Under the pieces are notes generated by a model. That model ran no database searches. It saw only the letters and a list, made by a program, of their open reading frames with translations, and had not been told where the DNA came from. The translations under genes and the position numbers were made by a program. From assembly GCA_002426495.1 (NCBI GenBank), contig DIQC01000103.1, forward strand, positions 1 to 25,939: 25,939 nt of DNA, in the 5' to 3' direction. This document shows positions 15,540 to 22,880 of this stretch, piece after piece (position 1 is the stretch's first letter; every line of letters starts with the position of its first letter). The stretch is from Thermacetogenium sp. UBA5472 (GTDB lineage: Bacteria > Bacillota > DSM-12270 > Thermacetogeniales > Thermacetogeniaceae).

Positions 15540-15569
15540 AAAAAACGCTCTTATTTTCAGTTAAGAGCG
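15540..15569 (-). terminator. Rho-independent terminator of the ylxM-to-ylqF transcription unit
   Basis: On the minus strand CGCTCTTA (15569-15562) pairs with TAAGAGCG (15553-15546) around an eight-base loop and is followed by six T residues (15545-15540). It stops transcripts that read through ylqF and separates that unit from rnhB. Confidence 0.9.
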
Positions 15570-15605
15570 AGTAATTGCTTGATTATCTTTTTTGGTTTTC
15601 TTTAA

Positions 15606-15655
15606 CTGATGGTACTACTTTACTTACAGTACGAAGCAAAGCTTCTACTCTAAAT
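15606..15655 (-). repeat. Dispersed hairpin repeat, copy 2
   Basis: This is an inverted-orientation copy of the element at 10584-10632. On the minus strand TTTAGAGTA pairs with TACTGTAAG with one G-G mismatch and one T-G pair. The inner GAAGC/GCTTC stem is perfect where copy 1 has a G-T pair, and the same AAGTAGTACCATCAG tail follows. It lies in the 3' untranslated region of ylqF in the sense direction, just before the terminator. Differences from copy 1 are four substitutions and one inserted base. Confidence 0.75.
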
Positions 15656-15696
15656 AATAGACTAACCTAGCGTAGGCCCCCCGCTTTTTTGCAGTT

Positions 15697-15724
15697 GACA
15701 CAAGCTAAACCGTCCCCCTGTGTC
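15697..15724 (-). repeat. REP-like palindrome with GGGGGACGGTT core
   Basis: On the minus strand GACACA, a 16-base loop and TGTGTC form a short hairpin whose loop begins with GGGGGACGGTT. From memory, GGGGACGGTT cores of this kind are common in repeats associated with REP-associated tyrosine (Y1) transposases of Clostridia and other bacteria. No transposase gene lies in the window. Identification rests on one motif and is tentative. Confidence 0.4.
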
Positions 15725-15777
15725 TACTTTGTCTAAGCGGGAGTCTAACGCCGACTAAGACATTTGTAAACTATTAA

Positions 15778-16596
15778 CTATTCAAAATTACTCGGTGTTT
15801 CCAGGGAGATACGCCCTAAATTACCTTTGCTATAAGAATTTAGCAGATATACTGCCGCCCGCTGTAGGTCGAATTCACCATCTGTAGTCAGGAAACCCTT
15901 TATTCCAGCTACGCTCTCCAATGTGGGAGCTGCATCTGTAACCCCTAGCTTAAGAAGGGCATCAGCGTAATGTGAGCTCAAAAAGTTGAGCAACTGCTCG
16001 CCTAAATTTACCTGCTCCAAACGCTCCGGATCTATGGCCCGAACCAATGCCAGTATAAAAAAAACATTTTCGCCTTTCAGGTATGGTGATAAGAGCCCCG
16101 GGGTATCCAGAACAGATATTGTATCATGAACATGCACCCACTGGGGCCCTCTGGTTACACCAGGCCGATTACCCCTGATCACAGAGCGTTTTCCTAAAAT
16201 ACGGTTCAGAAATGATGATTTTCCCGTGTTCGGTATGCCAAGTACTGCCACACGCAAAGGCCTTTTCCGGCGCCCTTTCTCCCTCAATACCTGATTTAAT
16301 CTTTTAGCCTCTCGGTTAAGAACACTGCGCACCCCTTTCATGCCTTCACCATGAACTGCATCGACAGGTAGCGCCTGTTCATCCCGGTCCGCAAAAAATT
16401 TAACCCAATCTGCAGTGACCCGAGGGTCCGCCAGATCCGATTTATTCAAAACTAAAATAGATCTTTTATCTTTAATCAAATTTGTAACCTGTTTGCTGCG
16501 CGATGTTAGCGGACAGCGTGCATCCGCAATCTCAAAGATAACATCTACAATTTTAAGAAGCTTGGAAAGATTATTTAACTTATTGAGCCCATTCAC
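15778..16596 (-). CDS. ylqF: YlqF/RbgA-like circularly permuted GTPase
   Basis: A 272-residue GTPase with the permuted motif order: G4 LNKSDLAD at about 50-57, then G1 GIPNTGKSS at about 125, then G3 DTPG at about 163, as in RbgA, which matures the 50S ribosomal subunit. Its place after rplS-lepB also fits ylqF. The N-terminus is unusual. RbgA proteins normally start with W-F-P-G-H-M and use that His in catalysis, but here the protein starts at a GTG directly after the in-frame TGA stop of lepB, and its first residues are MNGLNKLNNLSKLLK. The His motif is therefore missing and cannot be recovered by a longer start. GGGGG lies about ten bases before the GTG. Confidence 0.88.
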   Translation of the reverse strand: MNGLNKLNNLSKLLKIVDVIFEIADARCPLTSRSKQVTNLIKDKRSILVLNKSDLADPRVTADWVKFFADRDEQALPVDAVHGEGMKGVRSVLNREAKRLNQVLREKGRRKRPLRVAVLGIPNTGKSSFLNRILGKRSVIRGNRPGVTRGPQWVHVHDTISVLDTPGLLSPYLKGENVFFILALVRAIDPERLEQVNLGEQLLNFLSSHYADALLKLGVTDAAPTLESVAGIKGFLTTDGEFDLQRAAVYLLNSYSKGNLGRISLETPSNFE

Positions 16597-17127
16597 TCAA
16601 TCAATGCCCCCAATGCGATTAAGAGGCCAGTATTTAAAAACTGTCTTGCCTACTAAATATTTAGTATGCAATGCCCCCCATACCCTGCTGTCATCACTGT
16701 TGTTCCGGTTGTCTCCCATGACAAATAAATGATCCTTAGGAACACGAACCGGCCCAAAATTGGAAACCATAGTGTCTTGTATGTAGGGTTCCTCCAGCCG
16801 CTTACCATTGATATATACGTAATTATCGCGCACTTCAATGGTTTCTCCCTCTAAAGCGATCACCCGTTTGACAAAATCCCGCTCCGGATCCAATGGATAT
16901 TGAAAAACAATGATATCTCCGCGCTCGGGTTCGTTAATTTTATAGATAAACTTATTAACGATAATCCGATCATTCGTCATTAAAGTAGTTTCCATTGAAG
17001 GTGAAGGAATATAGAAAGGCTCAAAAAGCCATATACGAATCACTGCTGCTAGGATAATCGCCAATATTACAGCTTCTAAAATATCTTTCCATATGCTTTC
17101 CTTTGCTCTTTGCGTCTCCTGAGACAT
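16597..17127 (-). CDS. lepB: Type I signal peptidase
   Basis: A 176-residue membrane serine protease that removes signal peptides from exported proteins. One N-terminal membrane helix (about 16-34) precedes box B with the catalytic Ser (S44 in IPSPSMETTL). The general-base Lys is K87 in DFVKRVIALEGE, and box E is GDNRNNSDDSRVWG. The length is standard for Gram-positive SipS-type enzymes. It lies nine bases after rplS, and its stop codon touches the ylqF start in the same frame. Confidence 0.95.
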   Translation of the reverse strand: MSQETQRAKESIWKDILEAVILAIILAAVIRIWLFEPFYIPSPSMETTLMTNDRIIVNKFIYKINEPERGDIIVFQYPLDPERDFVKRVIALEGETIEVRDNYVYINGKRLEEPYIQDTMVSNFGPVRVPKDHLFVMGDNRNNSDDSRVWGALHTKYLVGKTVFKYWPLNRIGGID

Positions 17128-17136
17128 GAAAATTAC

Positions 17137-17478
17137 CTACTTCCGCTCACGAATGCGAGCCGCCTTCCCCACTCTCTGGCGAAGATAATACAGCCGGGCA
17201 CGCCGAACCCTTCCTTTTCTCATAACCTCAATTTTAGCGAGGCGTGGCGAATGGACAGGAAAAGTCCTTTCCACACCGACTCCATGTGTAACACGCCTGA
17301 CGGTAAAGGTTTCGTTTAACCCACTGCCCCTTCTGCGAATCACAGTTCCTTCAAAGAGCTGGGTTCTTTCCCGTCCCCCTTCAACAACTTTTACATGAAC
17401 TCGCACCGTGTCTCCGGAGCGAAAGTTTGGAATATCCTTTTTAAGATAGCCTTGCTCAACCATTTTTATAATGTTCAC
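17137..17478 (-). CDS. rplS: 50S ribosomal protein L19
   Basis: A 113-residue ribosomal protein L19, full length. Diagnostic stretches are IPNFRSGDTVRVHVKVVEG, LFEGTVIRRRGSG, GVGVERTFPVHSP and RARLYYLRQRVGKAARIRE. It contacts the 30S-50S interface near the aminoacyl-tRNA site. The start is a GTG with AGGAGG eight bases upstream. A well-formed promoter sits in the 79-base gap after trmD, so it can be expressed separately from the upstream genes. Confidence 0.97.
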   Translation of the reverse strand: MNIIKMVEQGYLKKDIPNFRSGDTVRVHVKVVEGGRERTQLFEGTVIRRRGSGLNETFTVRRVTHGVGVERTFPVHSPRLAKIEVMRKGRVRRARLYYLRQRVGKAARIRERK

Positions 17479-17525
17479 AAGAATAGCCTCCTCACAACTT
17501 CAAAATCTTATGCTGTGCCGCCGTC

Positions 17526-17554
17526 ATTATAGCATAGGAAATGGTAAACAACAA
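17526..17554 (-). promoter_or_regulatory. Sigma-A-type promoter of rplS
   Basis: On the minus strand TTGTTG (17554-17549), a 17-base spacer and a perfect TATAAT (17531-17526) form a good housekeeping promoter. The expected start point is near 17519, giving a leader of about 40 bases before the rplS GTG, with no strong structure or recognisable L19 leader. Confidence 0.7.
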
Positions 17555-17557
17555 TCT

Positions 17558-18295
17558 TCAAGAAGTGACAGTCAAGATACTGTCTACAGTTTCCCTGTCC
17601 TCTTCCCCCCAGGGGGCATCTGCCAGTATGTCCGGCCGATTGAATAGTGTCCTGGCCACTGCCTGGGCACGCCTCCAGCGTTTTATTTCCTGATGGTTTC
17701 CAGATAACAGCACATCCGGTACATCCTGCCCCTTAAAACTGCGCGGCCTGGTATACTGAGGGTACTCCAAGAGGCCATCATTAAAAGATTCTTCTTGGAG
17801 AGAGGATGGATCACCTAAAACCCCGGGGATCAAACGCGCCACACAATCAATGATCGCCATTGAGGCGATTTCTCCACCTGTTAAAATAAAGTCACCCAAA
17901 GAAATATTATCTGTGACCAGAGATTTAACCCGTTCATCTATTCCTTCATAATGCCCGCAGATCAAAGTGAATTGAATCTCTTCCGAAAGTTCCCGGGCTT
18001 TTTTCTGCGTAAAGGTTTCGCCTTCAGGTGTCAAGAGGATAACTCTCTTTCCAGGTTCAATGTTCATGGCCTCAAAACAACTGAAAAAGGCCTCCGGTTT
18101 CATAACCATGCCTGCACCGCCTCCAAAGGGATAATCATCCACCTTGTGGTGTTTATCTGCGGAATAGTCCCTGATGTCGATCAGTTCAACATCCAACAGT
18201 CCCTGCTCCCGCGCCCTTTTGATAATGCTGTGCTCCAGCGGTCCAGCAAACATCTCCGGAAATATGGTTAAAACCCTGATCAACACTTCGCTCAT
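17558..18295 (-). CDS. trmD: tRNA (guanine-N1)-methyltransferase
   Basis: A 245-residue SPOUT methyltransferase that methylates G37 of tRNAs to prevent frameshifting. Knot-forming and SAM-binding motifs are visible: PFGGGAGMVMKPE, LICGHYEGIDERV and ISLGDFILTGGE. The C-terminal domain has SGNHQEIKRWRR. Its ATG overlaps the rimM stop by four bases (ATGA), implying translational coupling. The order rimM-trmD-rplS is the common bacterial arrangement. Confidence 0.96.
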   Translation of the reverse strand: MSEVLIRVLTIFPEMFAGPLEHSIIKRAREQGLLDVELIDIRDYSADKHHKVDDYPFGGGAGMVMKPEAFFSCFEAMNIEPGKRVILLTPEGETFTQKKARELSEEIQFTLICGHYEGIDERVKSLVTDNISLGDFILTGGEIASMAIIDCVARLIPGVLGDPSSLQEESFNDGLLEYPQYTRPRSFKGQDVPDVLLSGNHQEIKRWRRAQAVARTLFNRPDILADAPWGEEDRETVDSILTVTS

Positions 18296-18807
18296 TCCTC
18301 CAATAGACCTGGTAAGGGACGAACCAACATCGTACCCTTTTCCAAATCGATTTCCCTGATCACTTCTTTAAGAGCAGGCAGCAAGATCTCCCTCCCCTGC
18401 TCATCTCTGACCAGGTAAACATCATTGCTTCCAGTTTCTATGATCTCTATTACCCTACCCAGAATTGCGCCCTCCTCTGTCACCGCCAGGAGACCTACAA
18501 TTTGAAAATGATAATAATGACCATTAGGGAGCTTCATTACATCCCTGCGTGGAACCTGAAGCAGGGCATTCCTGTATATGTGGGCTGCCTCCGGGGTGTC
18601 GATCCCTTGGAGTTTAATAATGATTTCCCCATCTCGGATCTTAACCCCCTGAATTTCCACTTCCATGAACAAGTTTTGCTTAGCAAGATAGTAGTGGCCG
18701 TCCTCTTTAAAGCGCTCCGGATAATCAGTCAGTGGAATCAACCTTACTTTTCCCTGTACACCAAAAGGAGCGGCAACTTTGCCTACAGTTATGTATTCAT
18801 CCATCAT
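18292..18807 (-). CDS. rimM: Ribosome maturation factor RimM
   Basis: A 171-residue 16S rRNA processing factor that binds ribosomal protein S19 during 30S head assembly. The N-terminal domain opens with ITVGKVAAPFGVQGKVRLIPLTDYPERF. A PRC-barrel follows with VYLVRDEQGREILLPALKEVI, ending in the typical I-D-L-x-K-G motif. Two consecutive ATGs are possible (18807 or 18804); GGGGA lies upstream and suits either. It follows khpA after 27 bases. Confidence 0.95.
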   Translation of the reverse strand: MMDEYITVGKVAAPFGVQGKVRLIPLTDYPERFKEDGHYYLAKQNLFMEVEIQGVKIRDGEIIIKLQGIDTPEAAHIYRNALLQVPRRDVMKLPNGHYYHFQIVGLLAVTEEGAILGRVIEIIETGSNDVYLVRDEQGREILLPALKEVIREIDLEKGTMLVRPLPGLLEE

Positions 18808-18834
18808 TAATTCCCCTGGGATTTGATAAATACT

Positions 18835-19065
18835 TTATGAAACAATCTCCACAACAACATTTTTACCAACTTTATTTCCCTTTGCTTTGGCCAGGGCACG
18901 AATGGCTCTGGCAATTTTACCCTGTTTGCCAATCACTTTCCCCATATCATCACTAGCAACTGAAAGCTCTACGATCAGAGCCCTTTCTCCCTCAATCTCT
19001 CTAACTTCAACCTCATCCGGATTATCTACCAGAGAGGTGGCCAGAACTTTGATCAATTTCTTCAC
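18835..19065 (-). CDS. khpA: KH-domain RNA-binding protein KhpA
   Basis: A 76-residue single KH-domain protein (YlqC/KhpA) carrying the RNA-binding GxxG loop in VIGKQGKIARAIRAL. In Firmicutes it forms a dimer with KhpB/Jag and influences cell division and sRNA-like regulation. The frame is open to a GTG at 19074, but the GTG at 19065 has GAGG eight bases upstream and yields the usual MKKLI-type N-terminus and family length. It lies ten bases after rpsP. Confidence 0.93.
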   Translation of the reverse strand: MKKLIKVLATSLVDNPDEVEVREIEGERALIVELSVASDDMGKVIGKQGKIARAIRALAKAKGNKVGKNVVVEIVS

Positions 19066-19075
19066 TATCAGCACC

Positions 19076-19363
19076 TCACTCAGATACTGCTTTTTCTGTC
19101 TCGTCTCTATTATTGCGTTTCTCCCAAATGCCTGCTTTTTTCAGCAGAGCACGTACCGTATCAGTAGCCTGGGCACCCTGCGCTAGCCAATAGAGCGCTT
19201 TTTCCTCATCGATCTTGAAAACCGTGGGATCAGCAACCGGCTGATAGTAACCGATTTCCTCGATAAAACGCCCATCCCGTGGTGCACGAGAATCTGCAAC
19301 CACGACACGATATGCCGGGTTCTTTTTGGCTCCGATTCTTTTCAAACGAATCTTTGTAGCCAA
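19076..19363 (-). CDS. rpsP: 30S ribosomal protein S16
   Basis: A 95-residue ribosomal protein S16, full length. The N-terminus MATKIRLKRIGAKKNPAYR, the VADSRAPRDGRFIEEIGYYQP segment and ALYWLAQGAQATDTVR are characteristic. The C-terminal tail is short and acidic. The start codon is TTG with AGGAGGC upstream at normal spacing. It lies 15 bases after ffh. Confidence 0.97.
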   Translation of the reverse strand: MATKIRLKRIGAKKNPAYRVVVADSRAPRDGRFIEEIGYYQPVADPTVFKIDEEKALYWLAQGAQATDTVRALLKKAGIWEKRNNRDETEKAVSE

Positions 19364-19378
19364 TTTTTCAGCCTCCTT

Positions 19379-20728
19379 TTACATAAACGGAAATTTCATA
19401 GATTTTAATTTGCGGGAACCTTTGCCAGTTCCCATTTCACTCAACTGCTTGAATAATTTGCGACTCTGTTCAAATGACTTTAATAATTTGTTCACATCCT
19501 GGACACTCCTTCCACTCCCCAGAGCAATACGCTTCCTTCTGCTGCTCTTAATGATATTCGGATTGTTGCGTTCCTCAAGGGTCATGGAATTAATAATAGC
19601 TTCCAGATATACAAAATCCTTCTCATCGACTTCATCTTGTATTTTGCGCAGTTGCTTAGCTCCTCCAAGGCCTGGGATCATGCCCAATAACTCTTCTAGA
19701 GGTCCCATAGAACGCACCTGTTTGATCTGATCTAAAAAATCATCCAGAGTGAATTCCTGTGTACGCAGTTTTCTTTCCAGTTCTTTAGCTTTTTCCTGGT
19801 CAACGTTTGCCTGCGCTTTTTCAATCAGGCTTAATACATCACCCATGCCTAGTATACGGGCAGACATCCGATCTGGGTAAAAGGGATCCAGGGCATCAAG
19901 CTTCTCTCCGGAGCCGACAAACTTAATAGGGCAGCCTGTCACCTTTCTCACCGACAGTGCCGCACCTCCGCGAGTATCGCCATCAAGCTTAGTCAGGATC
20001 ACCCCGGTCAGGCCTAGTTCCTCATGAAATGTTTTCGCGATGTTGACAGCATCCTGCCCGATCATGGAATCGACAATCAGAAAAATCTCTTGAGGAGCAA
20101 CAGCATCCTTCATCTCCTGTAATTCTTCCATCAATTCCTCATCAACATGCAATCTACCGGCGGTATCGATGATCACCAGATCTTGGCCATGACTGAGAGA
20201 GTGCTCTACAGCCTCTGTGGCGATAGTGACCGGTGTTTCCCCTTCTAGAGCAAAGAAGGGCACATCGATCTGTTTAGCCAAAACCTCAAGCTGCTGAACA
20301 GCTGCAGGACGGTAAATATCTGCAGCCACTAACAGAGGATGCTTGCCCTGTTTCTTATAGTGCAGAGCCAGTTTTCCAGCAGTTGTAGTTTTCCCACCAC
20401 CTTGCAGACCAACGATTAGAAAAACTGTAACACCGGAGCTGTTAAACACCACATCGCTTCTCTTATCTCCCATGAGTGCTGTGAGTTCCTCATTGACAAT
20501 CTTGATCACCTGTTGAGCAGGAGTGATGCTTTCGAGAACCTCTGCGCCCATGCTACGCTCCCGGATACTATTGATAAATTCCTTCACAACCGGAAGGCTT
20601 ACATCGGCTTCAAGAAGGGCAAATCTTACCTCCCGCAATGCATCGTTGATATCCTTTTCAGTCAGCTTTCCTTTGCCACGCAGCTTTTTAAATGTTCCCT
20701 GTAGCTTTTCTGCCAGTCCTTCGAACAA
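19379..20728 (-). CDS. ffh: Signal recognition particle protein Ffh
   Basis: A 449-residue SRP54 homologue that binds signal sequences at the ribosome and delivers nascent membrane proteins to FtsY. The N and G domains show ALLEADVSLPVVK, P-loop GLQGGGKTTT at 107-116, DTAGRLHVDEE, TKLDGDTRGG and the GSGEKLDAL closing motif. The methionine-containing M domain has the usual LLGMIPGLGG finger-loop region and SGRSVQDVNKLLKSF. The start is TTG, with GGGAGG in the end of ylxM. The six-base gap to ylxM is a conserved arrangement in Firmicutes. Confidence 0.97.
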   Translation of the reverse strand: MFEGLAEKLQGTFKKLRGKGKLTEKDINDALREVRFALLEADVSLPVVKEFINSIRERSMGAEVLESITPAQQVIKIVNEELTALMGDKRSDVVFNSSGVTVFLIVGLQGGGKTTTAGKLALHYKKQGKHPLLVAADIYRPAAVQQLEVLAKQIDVPFFALEGETPVTIATEAVEHSLSHGQDLVIIDTAGRLHVDEELMEELQEMKDAVAPQEIFLIVDSMIGQDAVNIAKTFHEELGLTGVILTKLDGDTRGGAALSVRKVTGCPIKFVGSGEKLDALDPFYPDRMSARILGMGDVLSLIEKAQANVDQEKAKELERKLRTQEFTLDDFLDQIKQVRSMGPLEELLGMIPGLGGAKQLRKIQDEVDEKDFVYLEAIINSMTLEERNNPNIIKSSRRKRIALGSGRSVQDVNKLLKSFEQSRKLFKQLSEMGTGKGSRKLKSMKFPFM

Positions 20729-20734
20729 ATAACC

Positions 20735-21004
20735 CTACCTCCCTTCCTGAGAGTCCAGAGATTGCTTATCCTTCAGATATCCTGCCAAGAGTCCAAGCTT
20801 AACTTCATAATTCTCCAAAGCCTTTTCAGCTCTTTTGAGAATATCATGAACCCCCTGTCTGGTAATCTGAAGATTCTCTGCAATTTCTCCTAAGGACAGA
20901 TCCTGCTCATAATAATACTTGATCACTTCCTGTTGCCTATCTGTTAGCAACTCACTGTAGAAATCCGACAGTAGGGCCATGCGTTCAAATTTGTGTAATT
21001 TCAA
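20735..21004 (-). CDS. ylxM: YlxM family helix-turn-helix protein (UPF0122)
   Basis: A small, all-helical protein (89 residues from the TTG at 21004) with a sigma-70 region-4-like helix-turn-helix: LTDRQQEVIKYYYEQDLSL then GEIAENLQITRQGVHDILKR. Streptococcal YlxM binds Ffh and modulates SRP GTPase activity. The frame is open to a GTG at 21016, but the TTG at 21004 has AGGTGG eight bases upstream and gives MKLHKFERMALL. It is the first gene after a strong promoter; a palindrome overlaps its leader and Shine-Dalgarno region. Confidence 0.88.
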   Translation of the reverse strand: MKLHKFERMALLSDFYSELLTDRQQEVIKYYYEQDLSLGEIAENLQITRQGVHDILKRAEKALENYEVKLGLLAGYLKDKQSLDSQEGR

Positions 21005-21017
21005 TTGATATCCCACC

Positions 21018-21039
21018 TGTCAAGGCAATAACCTTGACA
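21018..21039 (-). promoter_or_regulatory. Palindrome at the transcription start of the ylxM-ffh operon
   Basis: TGTCAAGG and CCTTGACA form a perfect 8-bp inverted repeat with a six-base loop. It begins a few bases after the -10 box at 21043-21048 and touches the AGGTGG ribosome binding site of ylxM (21018-21013). It could be a repressor operator around +1, or an RNA hairpin in the short leader that limits translation. Confidence 0.45.
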
Positions 21040-21042
21040 CCT

Positions 21043-21071
21043 ATTTTACGGTAAAGAAAACGTAGTGTCAA
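21043..21071 (-). promoter_or_regulatory. Sigma-A-type promoter of the ylxM-ffh-rpsP operon
   Basis: On the minus strand a perfect TTGACA (21071-21066), a 17-base spacer and TAAAAT (21048-21043) give a strong housekeeping promoter. The expected start is near 21036. The next six genes (ylxM, ffh, rpsP, khpA, rimM, trmD) are tightly packed behind it. Confidence 0.85.
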
Positions 21072-21111
21072 CATATTTATTCGCTGGCAGTTGAAATCTT
21101 TTTACCAACAA

Positions 21112-22401
21112 CTAACGATTTAATCTTTGGGCGCGCTCCTCTACTTCTTGGAACACTTGCTCTTTATCAATGGTTAAAACCTTTCTTTCCTCCATAACGA
21201 TTTGCCCATCGATGATCACTGTGTCCACATCACTCCCCCGTGCCGCATAGACCAGATGTGCAACAAGGTTGTTGCGGGGGTAGAAGTGTGCCTGATGCAA
21301 ATTCACTAAAATTATATCTGCCTTATAACCCGGTTTAAGCAGACCCACATCCTGCAGCCCTAAAGCTTTAGCTCCGCCGCTGGTTGCCATAGAAAGTGCC
21401 TGGGAAGCAGGAAGCGCCAGGGGATCCATCTGATCAACCTTGTGTAAAAAGGCAGCTGAGCGCATCTCTTCCAGCATATCCAGGTTGTTGTTGCTTGAGG
21501 CGCCATCTGTCCCTACCCCGACTGTGATTCCGGCAGACAGCAGTTGAGGAATAGGGGCAATACCGCTGGCCAATTTCATGTTACTCTCCGGATTATGGGC
21601 AACCCCCACACCATTCTCAGCCAAGACATCTATATCATCTTCGGTAAGGTGAACACAATGGGCAGCAAGTGTAGGAAATTGAAAAACACCACAATCTTTC
21701 AGATATCTCACAGGTGTTTTTCCGTATAGATCTTCAATTTGCTGCACTTCAGCTGCAGTTTCTGCCACATGAATATGTATGCCAGCCTTGTAATCCTGAG
21801 CCAGTTTCAGCACCTTTTCCAGGTAGTCTGGAGGGCAGGTGTAAGGGGCATGGGGTCCAAGCCAGATCGATACCCTTCCATCTGCCGCTCCCTGCCATCT
21901 TTCTAATAACTCCTTGCTATCCAGAAGGCCTGATTCCCCTTGAGGGCCTGTCCCTACAAGACCCCGGGCAAGACAGGCTCGTATACCGCTTTTCTCAACT
22001 GCCTCTGCTGTTTGATCCACAAAGAAATACATATCACTAAATGTTGTGGTCCCTGATTCAATCATCTCCAAAATGGCCAGCATCGTCCCCCAATAAACAT
22101 CTTCAGGGGTTAAACGATCCTCGATCGGCCAAATCTCATCCTCCAGCCAAGCCTTCAAAGGCAGGTCATCAGCATAGCTCCGTAGCAGTGTCATGGCAGC
22201 ATGGGTATGGCAATTGATCAGCCCGGGGAGACAGAGATAGTCCTTCCCGTCAATGACACGCTCCGGTTTCCAATCGGGAGGCAGATCCCCATCTGCACCC
22301 ACTTTTAGAATACGGTTACCCTCTATGGCCAGGTCACCCTTGATGGCATCTGTATCGCCATCACCTGACAGCATATAACAATCTTTAATCAGGAGTCGCA
22401 C
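21112..22401 (-). CDS. mtaD: 5-methylthioadenosine/S-adenosylhomocysteine deaminase
   Basis: An approximately 429-residue amidohydrolase of the MTA/SAH deaminase family. Metal ligands are visible: GLINCHTHAAM near residue 65, HIHVAET, AHCVHL and VGTDGASSNNNLDML. It converts methylthioadenosine to methylthioinosine and SAH to S-inosylhomocysteine, relieving product inhibition by these by-products. A GTG at 22410 overlaps the former aldolase stop (GTGA), but the GTG at 22401 has AAAGGG eight bases upstream and gives MRLLIKD; either is possible. It follows a phosphorylase and a broken aldolase in a salvage cluster. There is no clear terminator after it. Confidence 0.9.
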   Translation of the reverse strand: MRLLIKDCYMLSGDGDTDAIKGDLAIEGNRILKVGADGDLPPDWKPERVIDGKDYLCLPGLINCHTHAAMTLLRSYADDLPLKAWLEDEIWPIEDRLTPEDVYWGTMLAILEMIESGTTTFSDMYFFVDQTAEAVEKSGIRACLARGLVGTGPQGESGLLDSKELLERWQGAADGRVSIWLGPHAPYTCPPDYLEKVLKLAQDYKAGIHIHVAETAAEVQQIEDLYGKTPVRYLKDCGVFQFPTLAAHCVHLTEDDIDVLAENGVGVAHNPESNMKLASGIAPIPQLLSAGITVGVGTDGASSNNNLDMLEEMRSAAFLHKVDQMDPLALPASQALSMATSGGAKALGLQDVGLLKPGYKADIILVNLHQAHFYPRNNLVAHLVYAARGSDVDTVIIDGQIVMEERKVLTIDKEQVFQEVEERAQRLNR

Positions 22402-22406
22402 ATCGA

Positions 22407-22880
22407 TCACCCTTTCTGGCCGTAGCTCTCCAAATAATTTTTGCGTAAAGATAATACATCCTGATCAGTCAACAAACAGGGAGTCCCCATCAACTGTGAT
22501 AAACAATAGACTTGAGCACCTTTCTCCACGATCTGACAGACTAAATAAGCTTCTTTTTAGAGTTCGTCCCACACCTAATACCCCATGATTCGCCAAAAAA
22601 ACGGCGGCGCTGCTCCCCAGCGTTTTTACTGCAACTTCAGCCAATTCAAGGGTCCCTGCCGGTGCATAGGGAGCTACCCTGACATCTCCCCCTATAAGCT
22701 GGGCCATCTCTTCTAAAATAGGGGATAGTGACTTTCTGATAACGGCCAAAACCGAGGCATACAAGCTGTGGGTATGTACGATGCCTTGAACATCTAGACG
22801 CTCCTTATAGATGGCGATGTGTAAGTTGGTTTCTGAGGAGGGCTTTCGTCTGCCATAAAAGACAGGCTCCTTATTCAGTA
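22407..22880 (-). pseudogene. Class II aldolase/adducin family pseudogene (possible methylthioribulose-phosphate aldolase)
   Basis: The minus strand encodes the C-terminal two thirds of a class II aldolase: RRKPSSETNLHIAIYKE with the catalytic-type Glu, zinc-binding VHTHSLYASVLAV, and FLANHGVLGVGRTL. At an A5 run (22558-22554) the frame shifts. Removing one A restores KEAYLVCQIVEKGAQVY and a sensible C-terminus ending in a TGA at 22407 that overlaps the mtaD start region. About 60-70 N-terminal residues are missing: the coherent frame begins right at the end of the phosphorylase gene without a start codon. An AAGGAG and an ATG at about 22856 remain but lead into another frame and stop after 17 codons. 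In a methylthioadenosine salvage context this aldolase class cleaves methylthioribulose-1-phosphate; that assignment is by context. Confidence 0.85.

Larger units (their letters stand above)
15463..15777. other. Intergenic region between ylqF and rnhB
   Basis: These 315 bases carry no gene. In the minus direction they hold the ylqF 3' end, a REP-like hairpin (15697-15724), a C-rich/G-rich tract, the second copy of the dispersed hairpin repeat (15606-15655), and a rho-independent terminator (15540-15569). GTCTAA occurs twice in the segment next to ylqF (near 15731 and 15743). The accumulation of repeats marks this as a breakpoint-prone spacer. Confidence 0.7.

Noticed and set aside
17479..17525. 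L19 autoregulatory leader RNA upstream of rplS
   Set aside because: The leader predicted from the promoter is only about 40 bases, with no convincing two-stem structure.
22554..22558. Programmed frameshift in the aldolase gene
   Set aside because: An A5 run is short for efficient slippage, no stimulatory structure was seen, and the gene already lacks its N-terminus, so decay is the simpler explanation.
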